DNA of 64,000 nt from Chelonoidis abingdonii (Eukaryota; Chordata; Testudines; Testudinidae), in NCBI RefSeq assembly GCF_003597395.2, contig NC_133782.1, forward strand, positions 3,661,026-3,725,025. The letters run 5' to 3'. The notes beneath the pieces were generated by a model. That model was not told where the DNA came from, ran no database searches, and saw only the letters and a program-made list of their open reading frames with translations. The translations under genes were made by a program, and so were the position numbers. Shown here piece after piece: positions 46,301 through 57,342 of the stretch (the stretch's first letter is position 1; every line of letters starts with the position of its first letter).

Positions 46301-49300
46301 TTTTTCCTCTCACTCTAGCTTCTGTCAGGACCCTCAGCTTTTGACACGAGACATTAACTAGCAGCCTGTTGATTTTTCTCTGTCCCAGACTCACCATTAA
46401 GGGGAGCTCACGTATCAGCTATTGGAGAGATCAGAGCTTGTTCTCACTGGCTAGATGGTGCCACCCTGCGCTGCTGTTTTTACTTGCAGGTCTATCCCAT
46501 ACTTAAGCATAGGCGGAAAGCCTGTAATGTATTTCTTTGGAGCAGGGTCTGTACCTCAGTCAGTCCCTGGATAAACTGACACAAGCTGTACTGGAAGAGC
46601 CCTTGTGGCCCAAGGAGCAATAATTGCTGGGGAGGAGGGTGGATCATTAACCATTGGAGAGGACAGTTCACTCACTGGGGGTAGAGATGGCTCACTAGAC
46701 ACATCTTCATTTTAGCTCCCATTACGCAACTCTAGGTTTAGACACACACACACCCTCTGCCTCCTTTGCATGTTACAAAGCAGCTACGAAGGCATCTCCA
46801 GGCCACAAGATAAGTTACCTGGCAGCTGCCAGCAATACCACTCTAGAGCACACCTAGGATGGAGGCAGGGTGCCTTCCCCACCAAGGTGATGCCCCATCA
46901 AGCATCCCCCTTGGAAAGAGGGTGGCACTGGGGTGTCCTGTGAGCAAAGCCCTCCTTCCCAGGGGCCTGAGCTGGCCACAGAAGCTCATTCCCTGGCAGA
47001 CCAAAGTTCTCTGCCCCCATGAAACATACAACCCAGTCTGCAGCCATTGCTAAGCAGTACAGCTGCTACCAGCCCCCCACTACCACCCACCAGCCTCCAG
47101 GGTACACACCAGCCTGTCCACAGGTGCTGCAGGTCAGTGGTTACTAGCCCCCAGGCATGGCCCCAGCAGATAGAGCCCCAAGCCCAGAGTTTGTAAAGCA
47201 GAGACAAAGTGTTCCCCAAAGGGCTGCCATGCAAACCATCTCGAAAGACAGGCAGCATCTCAGGGCACCCTCGCCAAGGAGCTTCCAGCAGCATTAGCAC
47301 CAGCAGGCAGCCTCCCCCTTTGGTGGCTAATTGGGCTGCTCAATAGAAGGAGTTGCAGGGGATGAAGAGCAGCAGGAAAGCCACACCTCTCAGGGCCAGC
47401 ACACAGCATTCATCCCCAGCTGCAGGAAGGCACAACCTGCTTCAAATTGCATCCAACCAAGATCGCATAGGCACTTGGCACAATGGTGTCAGACACAGCA
47501 AAGGCCACCCCCATCTAAGCCTCATGATGGTTCCCAGGCCACAGCCAGCCTGCATGCGCAGCACCTGCCCTGGGTCCTGCAGGACAAACAGAAACCCAGC
47601 CAGGCCCTGGCCCTCCAAGCCCCACACCCCCCTGCAGGCCTCCCTCACTCCAGCCCAAAGTACCCGTGAAAGCCCTGCTGCTGTGCTCTGGAAGACGGCA
47701 GAGTCTTCTCCAGCCAGGCCAGGTTTGCTCTTCCTGGACATGGGCACTGAGGAGACCAGCTGACCCCAATTTTCTGTTAGCCCCACTCTGGGTAAGGTGC
47801 CTGCTGCCTTCTCTTTATAGCTCACCCCCCCCCCTCCTAATGAGCCAGCTGGGGGACAGCCCCACCCCCTCCCCAATTGTCAGCCCAGGCAGGTTCTCCA
47901 GGGTGCAGCTATTCTCTGCCTCTGGGAGCTGTTGGGGCATTTACACATACACCCGCCAGCTGTTCTTGCTGAGGGGGGTGTCCTGGGCCGCTCACGCAGA
48001 GGCCCCCTGCTCCAAAGCCCTCTTGCTATGAAGCTGTTGGCCGATGCTCCTGCTCCATTGAAGGTCATGGCAGCCACTTCTAGCGCTGAGTCACACCTGC
48101 TGATGAGCCCTGGGCAGCTGTTGCCATGGGAACTGTTTGTCAGCTTTACTCTTGTTTTCCAGGGGAAGGAGAGGAGGCAGTGTCTCAGGGAAGGGCCATT
48201 CCTCGGCAGGAGCAGGGCCTGATTCTGATCCCACTTAGCTGGGGTAAATGAGGACTAACTCCTCTGGAATCACCAATGGGTGAAAAACCAGGCTCAAGCT
48301 CTCTGAGCCTCCCTCCTGTGGGCCTCCGGGGGACCAGCTGGGAGCAGACACATGACACTGGGACCTGCTTAGTGCTAGGGGAGATAGAAGAATCCCTCCT
48401 TAACTTGTCTCACACTCATTATAATTAATCATTTGCACTTATGCTGCTTGTTTCATCCCTAGCTCCATGTATCTGGAGAAGTCTCCTTAGCTTTCTGTTG
48501 GCCATGGGGCCCAGGAGACACAGGTCAGGGGGTTAAGGGTTTTGCTCCGGGCTGCAAAAGGTGAAATTTAGCCCTGGGGAAAGGACTTTAGAGAGATGCA
48601 TGCAGTGTCTAAGGTTGGTGCTGGCTGGCTGCACAGGGCTGAATTTCAAACAGTTGCACAGCCAGGAACTGAAGCCAGGTTTCTTGCCTCCCAGACCTTT
48701 GCCCTGCCCAGTACGCCACATGGTCTCCCTTCATCTACTGCAGCTCCTGCCCTCCTGACTTCTCCTGCAAATTGCTGGCTTTGTTGTAACAATGGCTCTC
48801 CCAAGGAGAATGGCAGGAGACTGGGGGATTGTCTCTGCTGGGCAGAGCTCTGCTCACCTGCAGTCTGGGAGCTGCAGTTGGGAAGTTTTTGGCATGGCTT
48901 CTTTCAGAGCACAGAAAGCACCAGGAAGAGGTGTGTTCTCAACAGACAGCAGCATCGCCTGCTGACCCGAGTGGAATGATTGAGTGGGTTGAGGAGGTGG
49001 GTGCGACTGGGCGGAGGTGGATCCATGGGGGGTGGGCCCTGCTGTACAGATCAAACCTGTCAGGAACAATTACCAGCTCCCAGTCCGATACCTACCCACC
49101 CATTCGGACTGTGAAGGGGGCGAGGACCCGCTGATATTTCCCTTGCCCTGATGTGTAGGTGAGAGGCTGGAATTATTATATTTCTAACACAGACACATTT
49201 TCAGATGGGAGTAGCTCTTCCTCCCTTATCCTGGATGAGGGTCATAACTCCATGAGTTCTCTATGCTTTGTGTCCCTCTGTACGCCAGCGCTTCATGCCC

Positions 49301-49654
49301 AGCCGAAGCAGGGGTACTGGGTATTCATTGTTTTCTTTTCTGTATCCTTGTCCTGGCCCCTGCTGCTCCCCTCCCTCAGCTGAATAATCCGAGTACTCAG
49401 CAGTGAATCTAAAAGCACCCACATTTGCTCCATGCACATAAAGCAGGTTTAGGGCTCACTCCTGTGAGATGCTGGCTATTCTCCCAAAGGAGCCATAGTG
49501 AGAGGTCGTCTAGTCCAGCCCCTGCACTGAGGCAGGACCAAGTACACCTAGAGCATCCCTGATTTCCAGGGCTTCTTCCCCAGAGACCTATGTAGCACTG
49601 TGATAAGCCCTCATCCTGGCCGGCCCCCACGCTGCGGACAGATGCATCACCAGA
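46301..49654. other. Intergenic region between the SIRPA and PDYN 3' ends
   Basis: The region is moderately GC-rich, with many short open frames on both strands but no recognisable domain or splice structure. A worn repeat near 48215-48290 (CTGATTCTGATCCCACTTAG) resembles a sauropsid SINE-like family. I see no gene. Confidence 0.5.
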
Positions 49655-49674
49655 CACAGACTCATTAACATCTT

Positions 49675-49680
49675 TTTATT
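49675..49680 (-). terminator. Polyadenylation signal of PDYN (distal)
   Basis: A second AATAAA on the PDYN strand lies 60 bases beyond the first. Either could be used, and the two may give alternative ends. Confidence 0.5.
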
Positions 49681-49734
49681 TACCGTACAGAAAAGGAAGG
49701 GGGTGAACATGACCCATCTCAAGACAGACCAAAC

Positions 49735-49740
49735 TTTATT
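49735..49740 (-). terminator. Polyadenylation signal of PDYN (proximal)
   Basis: TTTATT on the + strand reads AATAAA on the PDYN strand. It is the first canonical hexamer after the stop codon. Confidence 0.55.
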
Positions 49741-51225
49741 TCTTCTTGTAAACATAATAATGAAAAGTAACCAGACTCCGAAACAATCTGTACATTTCAG
49801 AACAGCACAAGGGAGCAGGTAAGGGCCGATGGAGGCCTGTGCTCAGCCAAACAGTGCATCTCAGGCAAAGTCCAGACCTCGTCTATATTCCTTTTCATAG
49901 CTTTCATCTAGTTTAATTTCCCAATTTTGCCCATGGTTGGAAAAGGAAACAATGGGCCAAGCCCCGCCCTTTCCCTGCCTCTGTCTCAGGGTATTTTTGT
50001 TGGCCTGTTGCAATTCAGCACTAGCTGGAGGATGGAGAACAACACTGATGGTTGCAATGAGAACCCCATGATGAGCCAAACTCTCAGACATGGCTCCTCA
50101 CTGATTTCTGTCATTGGGTGTGGGAGCGATCCCCTGTGAGCAGAGAGAGAGAACGGGGACAGCTAGCATCAGTCTGTGCTCCTAATTATTTGCACCTGCA
50201 ATTCTGTGCGCACAATCACTCCAAGGCATAAAGAACCGGACTGTGCCAGCAAATCTGGCAGCACAATACCTCCATTCACTCTGCTCCCTTAATGACTGTG
50301 TGCATAAAACCCCAGGTGACAAACGAGAGGCTGACTCGGGTGCCTTCAGAAGTGCCACACTGTTGTGATTTCATCGCTTCATTAGGATCATGCTTCTCTT
50401 GTGTGTATTAGAAAGGGTCACAGCTGTGATTTAGCTGGAATATAATGAAGTAAGTCAGGATTCTATAGGGCAAGCCCACCTTGCTCTCCAGACAAGATGC
50501 CTTCCCGTACAAATACAGGTCCCTCTGGGAGACACTGGATGTTCTGAGCAGAGGCATCTGAATGGACAGACTAGAAGGTAAGTAGCAGATGCCTCTGTTT
50601 CCATTAGAATATTTAAATTGGAAATGCCCGGCAGCACCTGGTGCCAGCACTGGGGACCTTTGAAAATGGGGTTCCACTGCAAAGAACTACAGCAGTATGG
50701 TTCTGATTTGGAGCTAGAGCCAAACTCCCCCAAAGCTGGGAGGCCTTTGGATCTGGAGCTCTGGATTGGTCCGTGATGAACCAAAGGGGCCAGCCACCGA
50801 GTTTGGATCCAGAGCTGAACTTCCCAGCGTTTGGGGTATTCCGACTGAGCGTTTGGGCTCATCGTTAAGGATCACAGGAGGGATCAATAGTCAGTCATCT
50901 GAGACTTAAAGGAACCTGCTTTCGATACAGCTGAACTAAACCCATAGCTGGGCTGATCGGTTCGGTACTAGAAACAACAGCAGGTGCAAGTCCCAGAGCT
51001 GACAGAGACAGAAACTGAGGAGGAACTTTGCAGGTTGCAATCCCTGCCTGGCTCGAAACATCTGGTTCTTCAGGGAAGCAGCAGCAGAGTGGTGCACCTG
51101 GGTCTCTGCTCACAGGCTGGATCTGTGTGTGATGCCTGGGATGCTTGGCTGAGCATGGGAGGGCGATGTGGTTTGGGAGAAGCGATGCAGTCCATACTGG
51201 AAGTATTCTGGCTGTAGGGGGGGTT

Positions 51226-51885
51226 CTATAGGTCCAAGACCTCCCCAGAGTAGGCGTTGGGGTCCTTGTCTGACCGCGTTGTCACCTTGAACTGGCGCCG
51301 CAGGAAGCCCCCGTAGCGCTTCTGATTGTCCCATTTGAGCTTGGGGCGGATCCTGCGCATGAAGCCCCCGTAGCGCTTGTGCAGGTCCTCCAGCTCCTGC
51401 CCCTCCCCCTCGGGGGCCAGCGCTGAGCTTCTCTTGGGGTACTTGCGGAGGAAGCCCCCGTAGCGCTTCATCTCGTCCTTTAGGTTTCCTTCCTCAGGCT
51501 CTTCGCTGTGGTCGCCTGTCTCCCTGGCCTCCAGCTCTGGGTAGTCCTCCGCCACCTCAGAGGCTGCCCTCTCCCCCGGCTTGCGGAAGAAGCCACCGTA
51601 CTTCTTAGTCATGCTGCCTTTGCTGTGGGCGTTCTCACGCAAGAGGGAGAAAATCTTGTTCTTGTCCAGTTTCTTCATGAAGCCGCCATAGCGTTTGACC
51701 AGGTTGCTGGGGAACTCGCCGGGGATGGGGCTCCCCTCTGGCTCTGCCTTCACCTCAGCCTCCAGAGGGGACAGGCCCTGGCCCTCCACCGCCACCATCA
51801 GTGGGGTGAGGAGAGCCAGAGCGGTCTGGCACCTCTCCCACTCGGCGCGGAACAGCAAGGAGCCCTGACACTCCAGTGAACAGAT
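51226..51885 (-). CDS. PDYN: PDYN terminal coding exon with all opioid peptides
   Basis: The acceptor TTGCAG ends at 51886 and the exon begins with ICSLECQ, the same boundary as in mammals. Upstream in-frame codons to a Met at 51936 are intron read-through. The opioid cores lie at 51676-51690 (YGGFM), 51586-51600 (YGGFF), 51433-51462 (alpha-neoendorphin), 51322-51372 (dynorphin A) and 51277-51315 (dynorphin B). The stop is TAG at 51226-51228. Confidence 0.96.
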   Translation of the reverse strand: MCSLECQGSLLFRAEWERCQTALALLTPLMVAVEGQGLSPLEAEVKAEPEGSPIPGEFPSNLVKRYGGFMKKLDKNKIFSLLRENAHSKGSMTKKYGGFFRKPGERAASEVAEDYPELEARETGDHSEEPEEGNLKDEMKRYGGFLRKYPKRSSALAPEGEGQELEDLHKRYGGFMRRIRPKLKWDNQKRYGGFLRRQFKVTTRSDKDPNAYSGEVLDL

Positions 51886-52899
51886 CTGCAACACAGCAAT
51901 GACAGCAAACCCATAATACCTGCCAGCTGTTCCCAACCACCAGGGCTCTCTCCAGTACCCTCAATAGGGAGGAATGATGTCTTAGGATTCCCCTTTCCAG
52001 TCCTGGAAGGGACTCTAGCTCTACTCCTTGGGATCCCACCACATCCTACCTTGTAAGAGCCTGCATCCCACCACGCTGCAGTGGACGGCTGAGTAATCTG
52101 GTCCCACAGTGGGAAGCAGATGCTTCCACACCTCTAACCTCCAGAGCCAGATACAGAGAGGGAAAGGTCGTCAGAGATCAAAAGGAGCCCCAGCCCCACG
52201 GCCCTGATTCTGCATTGCGCGGCACTTGGGATCATCGTAGACACCAATGCAAAGTGGGTGTGAGATGCTGTCACATCAGACTGGTAGCTTTGACACAGAC
52301 TTTGCACTAGTGTAAATGACTGCACAAAGTGCAGGGCAGTGGAGAACTGGGCCTGCGTTGTTGTTCTCTGGTCTTTGCTAGAGCATGCAGGGTCCTGAGA
52401 GCAGTTATGCTCTCGGTCCAACCTTTCCCCAGCTAGCAGGACCGGCTACTTCAGCAGCCCTGCCACTGCCCTATACAAGGTAAGAAGAAATGCTCACGTT
52501 CAGCTAGATTTCAGAACTGTGTGCACAAAAGCACATTAGTGTGCACAATTACTGCAGTTGCACACACACAACCATGGCAACGGCACCCCCAAATCAGGCA
52601 TGCAAACACAGATGCGCAAGTCTGGAAAATCTGAGTCTTTGTAGAGCAAGTGTTACCCCAGACGGAAAATAGGCTAAAACAGGGGCCAGTTTGGATACAG
52701 AGCTCGTTTTATCTGAGCTCCAAAGCAGAGTTTGCTCCAGACTGCACCTGACATAGGACCCAGCACTTACCAGGGGACTGATGGGCTTCTCCAGATCCTG
52801 GGTCTGCACGGCACACATGGAGCACTGGGCTGCACAGTCTGCAGAGGCGGAATGAGCCAAACCCATGCAAAGAGCCAACACCAGAACCTGCCACTCCAT
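51226..52899 (-). CDS. PDYN: Prodynorphin (opioid peptide precursor), two coding exons
   Basis: The coding exons are 52771-52899 (43 codons) and 51226-51885 (219 codons plus stop), joined in phase 0 after ISPL, giving 262 aa; human PDYN is 254. Residues 1-20 are a signal peptide. Six conserved cysteines (22, 26, 29, 45, 49, 62) form the opioid-precursor N-domain, including the EEWERCQ-like AEWERCQ. Five YGGF cores follow, each after a dibasic site: YGGFM (109), YGGFF (139), alpha-neoendorphin YGGFLRKYPK (185-194), Met-type dynorphin A (215-231) and dynorphin B YGGFLRRQFKVTT (234-246). The C-terminus DPNAYSGEVLDL matches PDYN. In the family, prohormone convertases release kappa-opioid peptides from neuronal dense-core vesicles. 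Mammals have three cores, so the two N-terminal ones and the Met in dynorphin A are notable. The gene converges on SIRPA. Confidence 0.97.
51886..52770 (-). other. PDYN intron between coding exons
   Basis: This 885-bp intron has a GTAAGT donor and TTGCAG acceptor. A worn interspersed repeat lies at about 52190-52350 (CTGATTCTGCATTGCGC, then GACTTTGCACTAGTGTAAAT). Confidence 0.8.
52771..52899 (-). CDS. PDYN: PDYN first coding exon (signal peptide and N-domain)
   Basis: The ATG at 52899 lies 19 bases inside an exon whose acceptor is a pyrimidine-rich tract ending CACCGCAG (exon start 52918). The donor is GTAAGT, reading CTG|GTAAGT. It encodes MEWQVLVLALC through CSMCAVQTQDLEKPISPL, matching the human first coding exon and ending at the same residue, before ICSLxCQ. 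Confidence 0.95.
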
Positions 52900-53284
52900 T
52901 CTGCACAGTGGGCACTTCCTGCGGTGAGGAGGGGAGAGAGAAAAACCACTGATCTTTCACCATCAGATGCAAACCCCAGGCAATGGGTCCCCAGCACTAC
53001 CCTCCCATAGCCAGGGGCACCCACAGCACTTGGACATGGGTGAGCCCACTGTGGGGAAAATTCAGTACTTGGCCTGGGAGTCCCCCATGAGTCAGAGATC
53101 ACAGCACAGCTTCCAGAGCAAAAACTATTGAGCCAATAGGAGTTAGAAAGCAACATGCCCCAGTCAAGGCAGGTGATGGTCGCCCGAGAGAGGGCATTGC
53201 ATTGATGTCATACTTGCCCTTAACCAACAGTACCTACGTATAGGCGATCCCAAGGCAATGGAGCATGGGGCACAGGTCTGAAGT

Positions 53285-53395
53285 TCCTCACTCAAAGTGA
53301 CTTGCCTGAGGTCACAAAGACAGTGTGGAGCAGAGCTGGGATCTGAACCCAGATCTCCTGAATCCCTGTCCAGTGCCTAGTCTGTGAGGCTTTAC
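53285..53395 (+). repeat. MIR SINE
   Basis: AAAGTGACTTGCCTGAGGTC, then CAGAGCTGGGATCTGAACCC, then AGATCTCCTGAATCC is a typical MIR core and 3' part. It lies in the presumed PDYN upstream intron. Confidence 0.8.
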
Positions 53396-53864
53396 TTCCA
53401 CGCAGCCTGTCCCAGAGAACACCCTCAGGCTGCCAGTGGAAGGGTGGGGTTAGCTGTGACCTTGCAGCTTGTGCTTAGCATTGCACGTTCACATTAGTCC
53501 CACAGACATGCACAGGAAATGGCTGCCACTGGGCATCAGCACTATCCTTGAGGAATTTCCTCTAGAGGCTGTTGAGCTGCTTTACAGGTTGCAGGGGCGT
53601 GAGCGGCATCACCACTGAGATTTGCTCTGAATGGCAGAAAGGGGGCGTTTGCATCTCTGATGCAGCATGAATGATGATACAGAATTGCAAGATACGACTT
53701 CAGCGAGAAACATATAGGCATAAACACACCCCGCCACCTATGTGCAGACATAAACAGAGGCACATGCACACGTGCACACATGTTCCACCTAGATGTCTCA
53801 GAGACCCTTCACTTCCACCCAGCTGGTAAGTTTTGCACATGTGCCTAATACACAACTTAGCCCA

Positions 53865-53950
53865 GAACTTCAGCTCATGTAAATGAGCATAACTTCATGG
53901 AAGTCAATGGAGCTAACTCCGAGCTACACGAGCTGAGAATCTGGCTTTTT
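53865..53950. repeat. Sauropsid interspersed repeat with TCAATGGAG core
   Basis: GGAAGTCAATGGAGCTAAC followed by GAGAATCTGGC belongs to a worn family also seen at 21585-21680. I cannot name the family. Confidence 0.4.
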
Positions 53951-53962
53951 GACTCCAATATG

Positions 53963-54612
53963 CAGTAAAAGCTGTGTTATTCAGCACTTTATCAGCTGGA
54001 AAGCTCTGTTAGCTGGCATTTCTGATATCTCCCAATACAAATCTTCAGTCTAGTAATGGGGACGAGTATACTGCCCAGCACGTTATGCAAGTCAGCAAGA
54101 TGGTATCGGGGATTTATTCAAAAAAGCAGCTTCCAGGGTGTGTCAGGATCATTACAGATTCAGCCCAATCTCCTACACCTTCTACAGCTACAATGATAAT
54201 TGAGGTTGATAATGATGACCCTGTGGCACTGCAAGATCCTGAAGTGCCTTCTGAATCATCAAAGAAAGATTAAATTATATTCAGTATAGTTTCAGTGTTA
54301 AGTGTATTTTTAGTGATCTGGGTGTACACCATGCACTGCCCACAGTGATATGTAGTGTCATCAGATAACCTACTGAATAGAAAACTTTACCTGTCTACAC
54401 CTAAGTGCTTCAAGAAACCAACCACTCTGCGGTGCAGTACTACTGCTGGATTGGTGAGTACCTGTACACTATTTTATACTTCATTCATTTTCTCATATTC
54501 TAACTCTTTGAAAATTGGTATTCCATTGATAGGTAGAACTCTTAGTTAACTGGAATATTTGATTAACTGCCCCCCCATCCCCCCAATACGCTGGATACCA
54601 AAGTTCTTACTG
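53963..54612 (+). mobile_element. Tigger/pogo-like DNA transposon, internally deleted
   Basis: The left end CAGTAAAAGCTGTGTTATTC and the right end GATACCAAAGTTCTTACTG are about 23-bp inverted repeats. TA follows the right end and a mutated TG precedes the left. The 650-bp element keeps a short open frame (54085-54273) ending in acidic residues that may be the relic of a transposase C-terminus. Confidence 0.7.
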
Positions 54613-54639
54613 TATTTAAGGAAGTCCTAGCGCGCCTGT

Positions 54640-56680
54640 GTACATTTCTGACCTGTCTCTCAAGGTTCCTAATGTCCTGGGGACTATTTCAAACATGCCT
54701 GCATACAGCATGTTTCTCATCAACAAGACCTTTCCAGTCTCATCAGCTCGTGGAAGATGTGGGTCCTGCTCTTGTAAATGCTGTTCAGTAACCTGTTCCT
54801 CCCGGTGCATGAGTGAGAGCAACTCAAACACATTTATTCTAAAGCCTTTTATTTATCATTTTAAAGAGATTCTTTCTTAATCAACAGCAGCATAAATTTC
54901 TCTGCAGTATTGTTGTCCCTGCACTACCGAGGGGCTTAGAGAGGGTGAATCACTGCTTCTCTCACGTGGCCTTGAAGAATAAAGGCAATGAAATCCACAG
55001 CAGCTATTCACGAAAGGAGAGCAGGGGGAAGGAAGAAATTCAAGGTCTTTGCATTATCCAGTGATGGATGGCAGTACCTTTCCAATGCCCACTTCCTCAG
55101 TTCCCAGCTGCAATGAAAACTTCACACTCCGGTCTTCTTCCCTACGGGCGTTGAGCCTTCAGAAGGAGGAGATGGGAAGAGATGGAGTTCAGGAAACTAG
55201 GCTCTGAACCTAACCTACCTCCATGTCACATTTTGGATTCTTCATCCATCAAATGAGAGGCCACACAAAGCACTCCTCTCCCTTTTGGATCTATGTCCAA
55301 TCGCGTCACACTCATGAGTGAGCAGATAGTGCAGCTGGGCCATGACACATGTAATTGGCTAACAGCACCAGCCATATTAGTTGGAGATTTCCACCCCAGA
55401 GACACCCTAGAAAGATTCCCTAATGGCCTGCTAGTGCACCCTGTCCTCACCACAACTTTCTTCCCTCACAATATTCTGCACCCCCCTAACACCTTCCTTC
55501 CTAAAATCTAGTCTTCTGTACCTCCCCACACACACACACACACACACAAACCCCATGCCTCCCAAATACCCAAACTCAGCCTCTCCCAGGGACATGCATT
55601 CAAAGCACTTACACCCATCATTCCACTAGGAACAGAATAAGTGGTAACTAAACAGGACCAAAGTGAGTCTTGCTGTGGAGTTCACTGGCATTGCATCAGA
55701 GAAGCCGGGAATTTGATGTGATGCCTTGTTCCTGCCAAGATTCCTCTGCTAATAGAGAAATGGGCGGTTGAGGATGAAGCAAAATGCCGTTGGCCTGTGG
55801 AGTGAAGGTGACTGGTCCCTACACCCCTCGACAAGGAGAAAATAAAGTCAGAGGTGCTTTTATTTTCCAACCAGCAGTGAAGAAGAGGCAGTGCAAGAAC
55901 TCAGCCTGGCACAGGAATATGCCATTTAACCCATGTTGCCTGCAACGCAGGCCAACCCTCACACTTGCCATGAGATTACATGTGCCAGCTACTGTCCCCG
56001 TGCCCCTCCACTGCATGACACCTAAACATCCTGGACTAAGCCATCTTTTTCAGAGATTAGAAGCACAGCAGGTCACACAAGCCCAAGATACTGGGAACAT
56101 CTCGACTCCCAACTCCCAAACCTTCATTCCTGGGATCCCTAGGTCATTATTTGTTTATGTTCAGTACAATTCCAGAAGTACCCATATGAATTAGGAGCCT
56201 AAGTTCCATTGACTTTCAATGGAATTTAGGCACTTTTAAACATTTTGCCCCTTGAACCACATGTGTAAGAAGTTTAGTTGTCTCCAAAACATGCTTAAGC
56301 AGAAAATTAGCCACCAGTTGTCCCCTTGCTTTATTGTGACCATCTGATAAATGTCCTGTTACCTTCTTGGTCCCTTTTGCCTCCAGGACAATGGCATAAC
56401 CCAGAAGCAATCCATTTGGGATTACTGACGTGTACTGCAGTCTCTTGCATTCTCAGTCAGTATCTGTTAATGGACCATAATTGGCACTAATAAAGAAATA
56501 TGTTAATGTTCCGATTATTAATTCAGGCTATGTTTTAATGTAATTTGATTTATCTGCATTTATCGTATGCTGAACTATCTGCATTAATAGAACATCGAAT
56601 TCACCAGGCTCAAAGCTGTTATCAAGACGCTCAGTAAATGAATGGCTGAATAATGACGATACTTTGCACTAATGTAAGGC
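54640..56680. other. Presumed PDYN upstream intron, no exon recognised
   Basis: There is a (CA)11 run at 55527-55548 and otherwise no recognisable gene or repeat. The segment 56420-56680 is AT-rich, non-repetitive and dense in TAAT/ATTA motifs. Confidence 0.5.
55527..55548 (+). repeat. (CA)11 microsatellite
   Basis: Eleven perfect CA units follow CTCCC. Confidence 0.95.
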
Positions 56681-56905
56681 CTTTCATTTGTGGATCTCAA
56701 AGAACTTGAAAAGCCAGGAAGCCTCACACCATGACTCTGATAGGTGTTATCACAGGTTTAAAGGTGGGTAATAAAAGGCACAGAAGGTGTAAGTGATTTG
56801 CTTAAGGTCATATAGCAAATCAATAGAACAGAACCCAGGAGTCCCTATCCGCAGCCTCCTACTCAAACCACTAACGGTTAAGTCACTCTCCCTCCTTGTT
56901 AATCT
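56670..56905 (+). repeat. MIR-like SINE
   Basis: AAGTGATTTGCTTAAGGTCA, then GAACAGAACCCAGGAGTCCC, then CAAACCACTAACGGTTAAG follow MIR order. Confidence 0.65.
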
Positions 56906-57034
56906 CTCGGGATGTGTCATTAGAAACAGGAATATGAGATACCCTGTTACTTTATTAGCCTCTCTGCTAGTCATGCAAATACAGCTGGTCAGAGAAAACT
57001 CAGCTAATGCCAATATCGATGCAAAACTGTCATA

Positions 57035-57334
57035 CACGGGTCGGCAACCTTTCAGAAGCAGTGTGCCAAGTCTTCATTTATTCACTCTAATTTAAGGTTT
57101 CGCGTGCCAGTAATACATTTGAACGTTTTTAGAAGGTCTCTTTCTAGAAGTCTATAATATCTAACTAAACTATTGTTGTATGTAAAGTAAATAAGGTTTT
57201 TAAAATTTTTAAGACACTTCATTTAAAATAAAATTAAAATGCAGACCGATGGCCAGGACCCAGGCAGTGTGAGTGCCACTGAAAATCAGCTCGCGTGCCG
57301 CCTTTGGCGTGCGTGTCATAGGTGCCTACCCCTG
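57035..57334 (+). mobile_element. Non-autonomous hAT-type transposon with 8-bp target duplication
   Basis: The 300-bp element begins CACGGGTCGGCAACCTTTC and ends GGTGCCTACCCCTG, imperfect hAT-type terminal repeats. CTGTCATA (57027-57034) and CTGTAATA (57335-57342) are the target duplication with one mismatch. It matches a family I remember as very common in turtles. Confidence 0.85.
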
Positions 57335-57342
57335 CTGTAATA

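Larger units (their letters stand above)
49655..51225 (-). other. PDYN: PDYN 3' UTR
   Basis: This non-coding stretch runs from the PDYN stop to the poly(A) signals, about 1.55 kb, similar to the long 3' UTR of the human gene. It includes a low-complexity-like block at about 50640-50850 rich in GGAGCT/CCAAA strings that resembles an old interspersed repeat. No open frame here looks real. Confidence 0.6.

Noticed and set aside
47331..47876. Overlapping open frames of 112-144 codons in GC-rich intergenic DNA
   Set aside because: They occur on both strands in several frames, have biased composition and no recognisable domain or splice signals.
51886..51936. An upstream Met at 51936 as the start of PDYN
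   Set aside because: It lies in the intron before the TTGCAG acceptor. The true start with signal peptide and CSMCAVQTQD is in the exon at 52771-52899.
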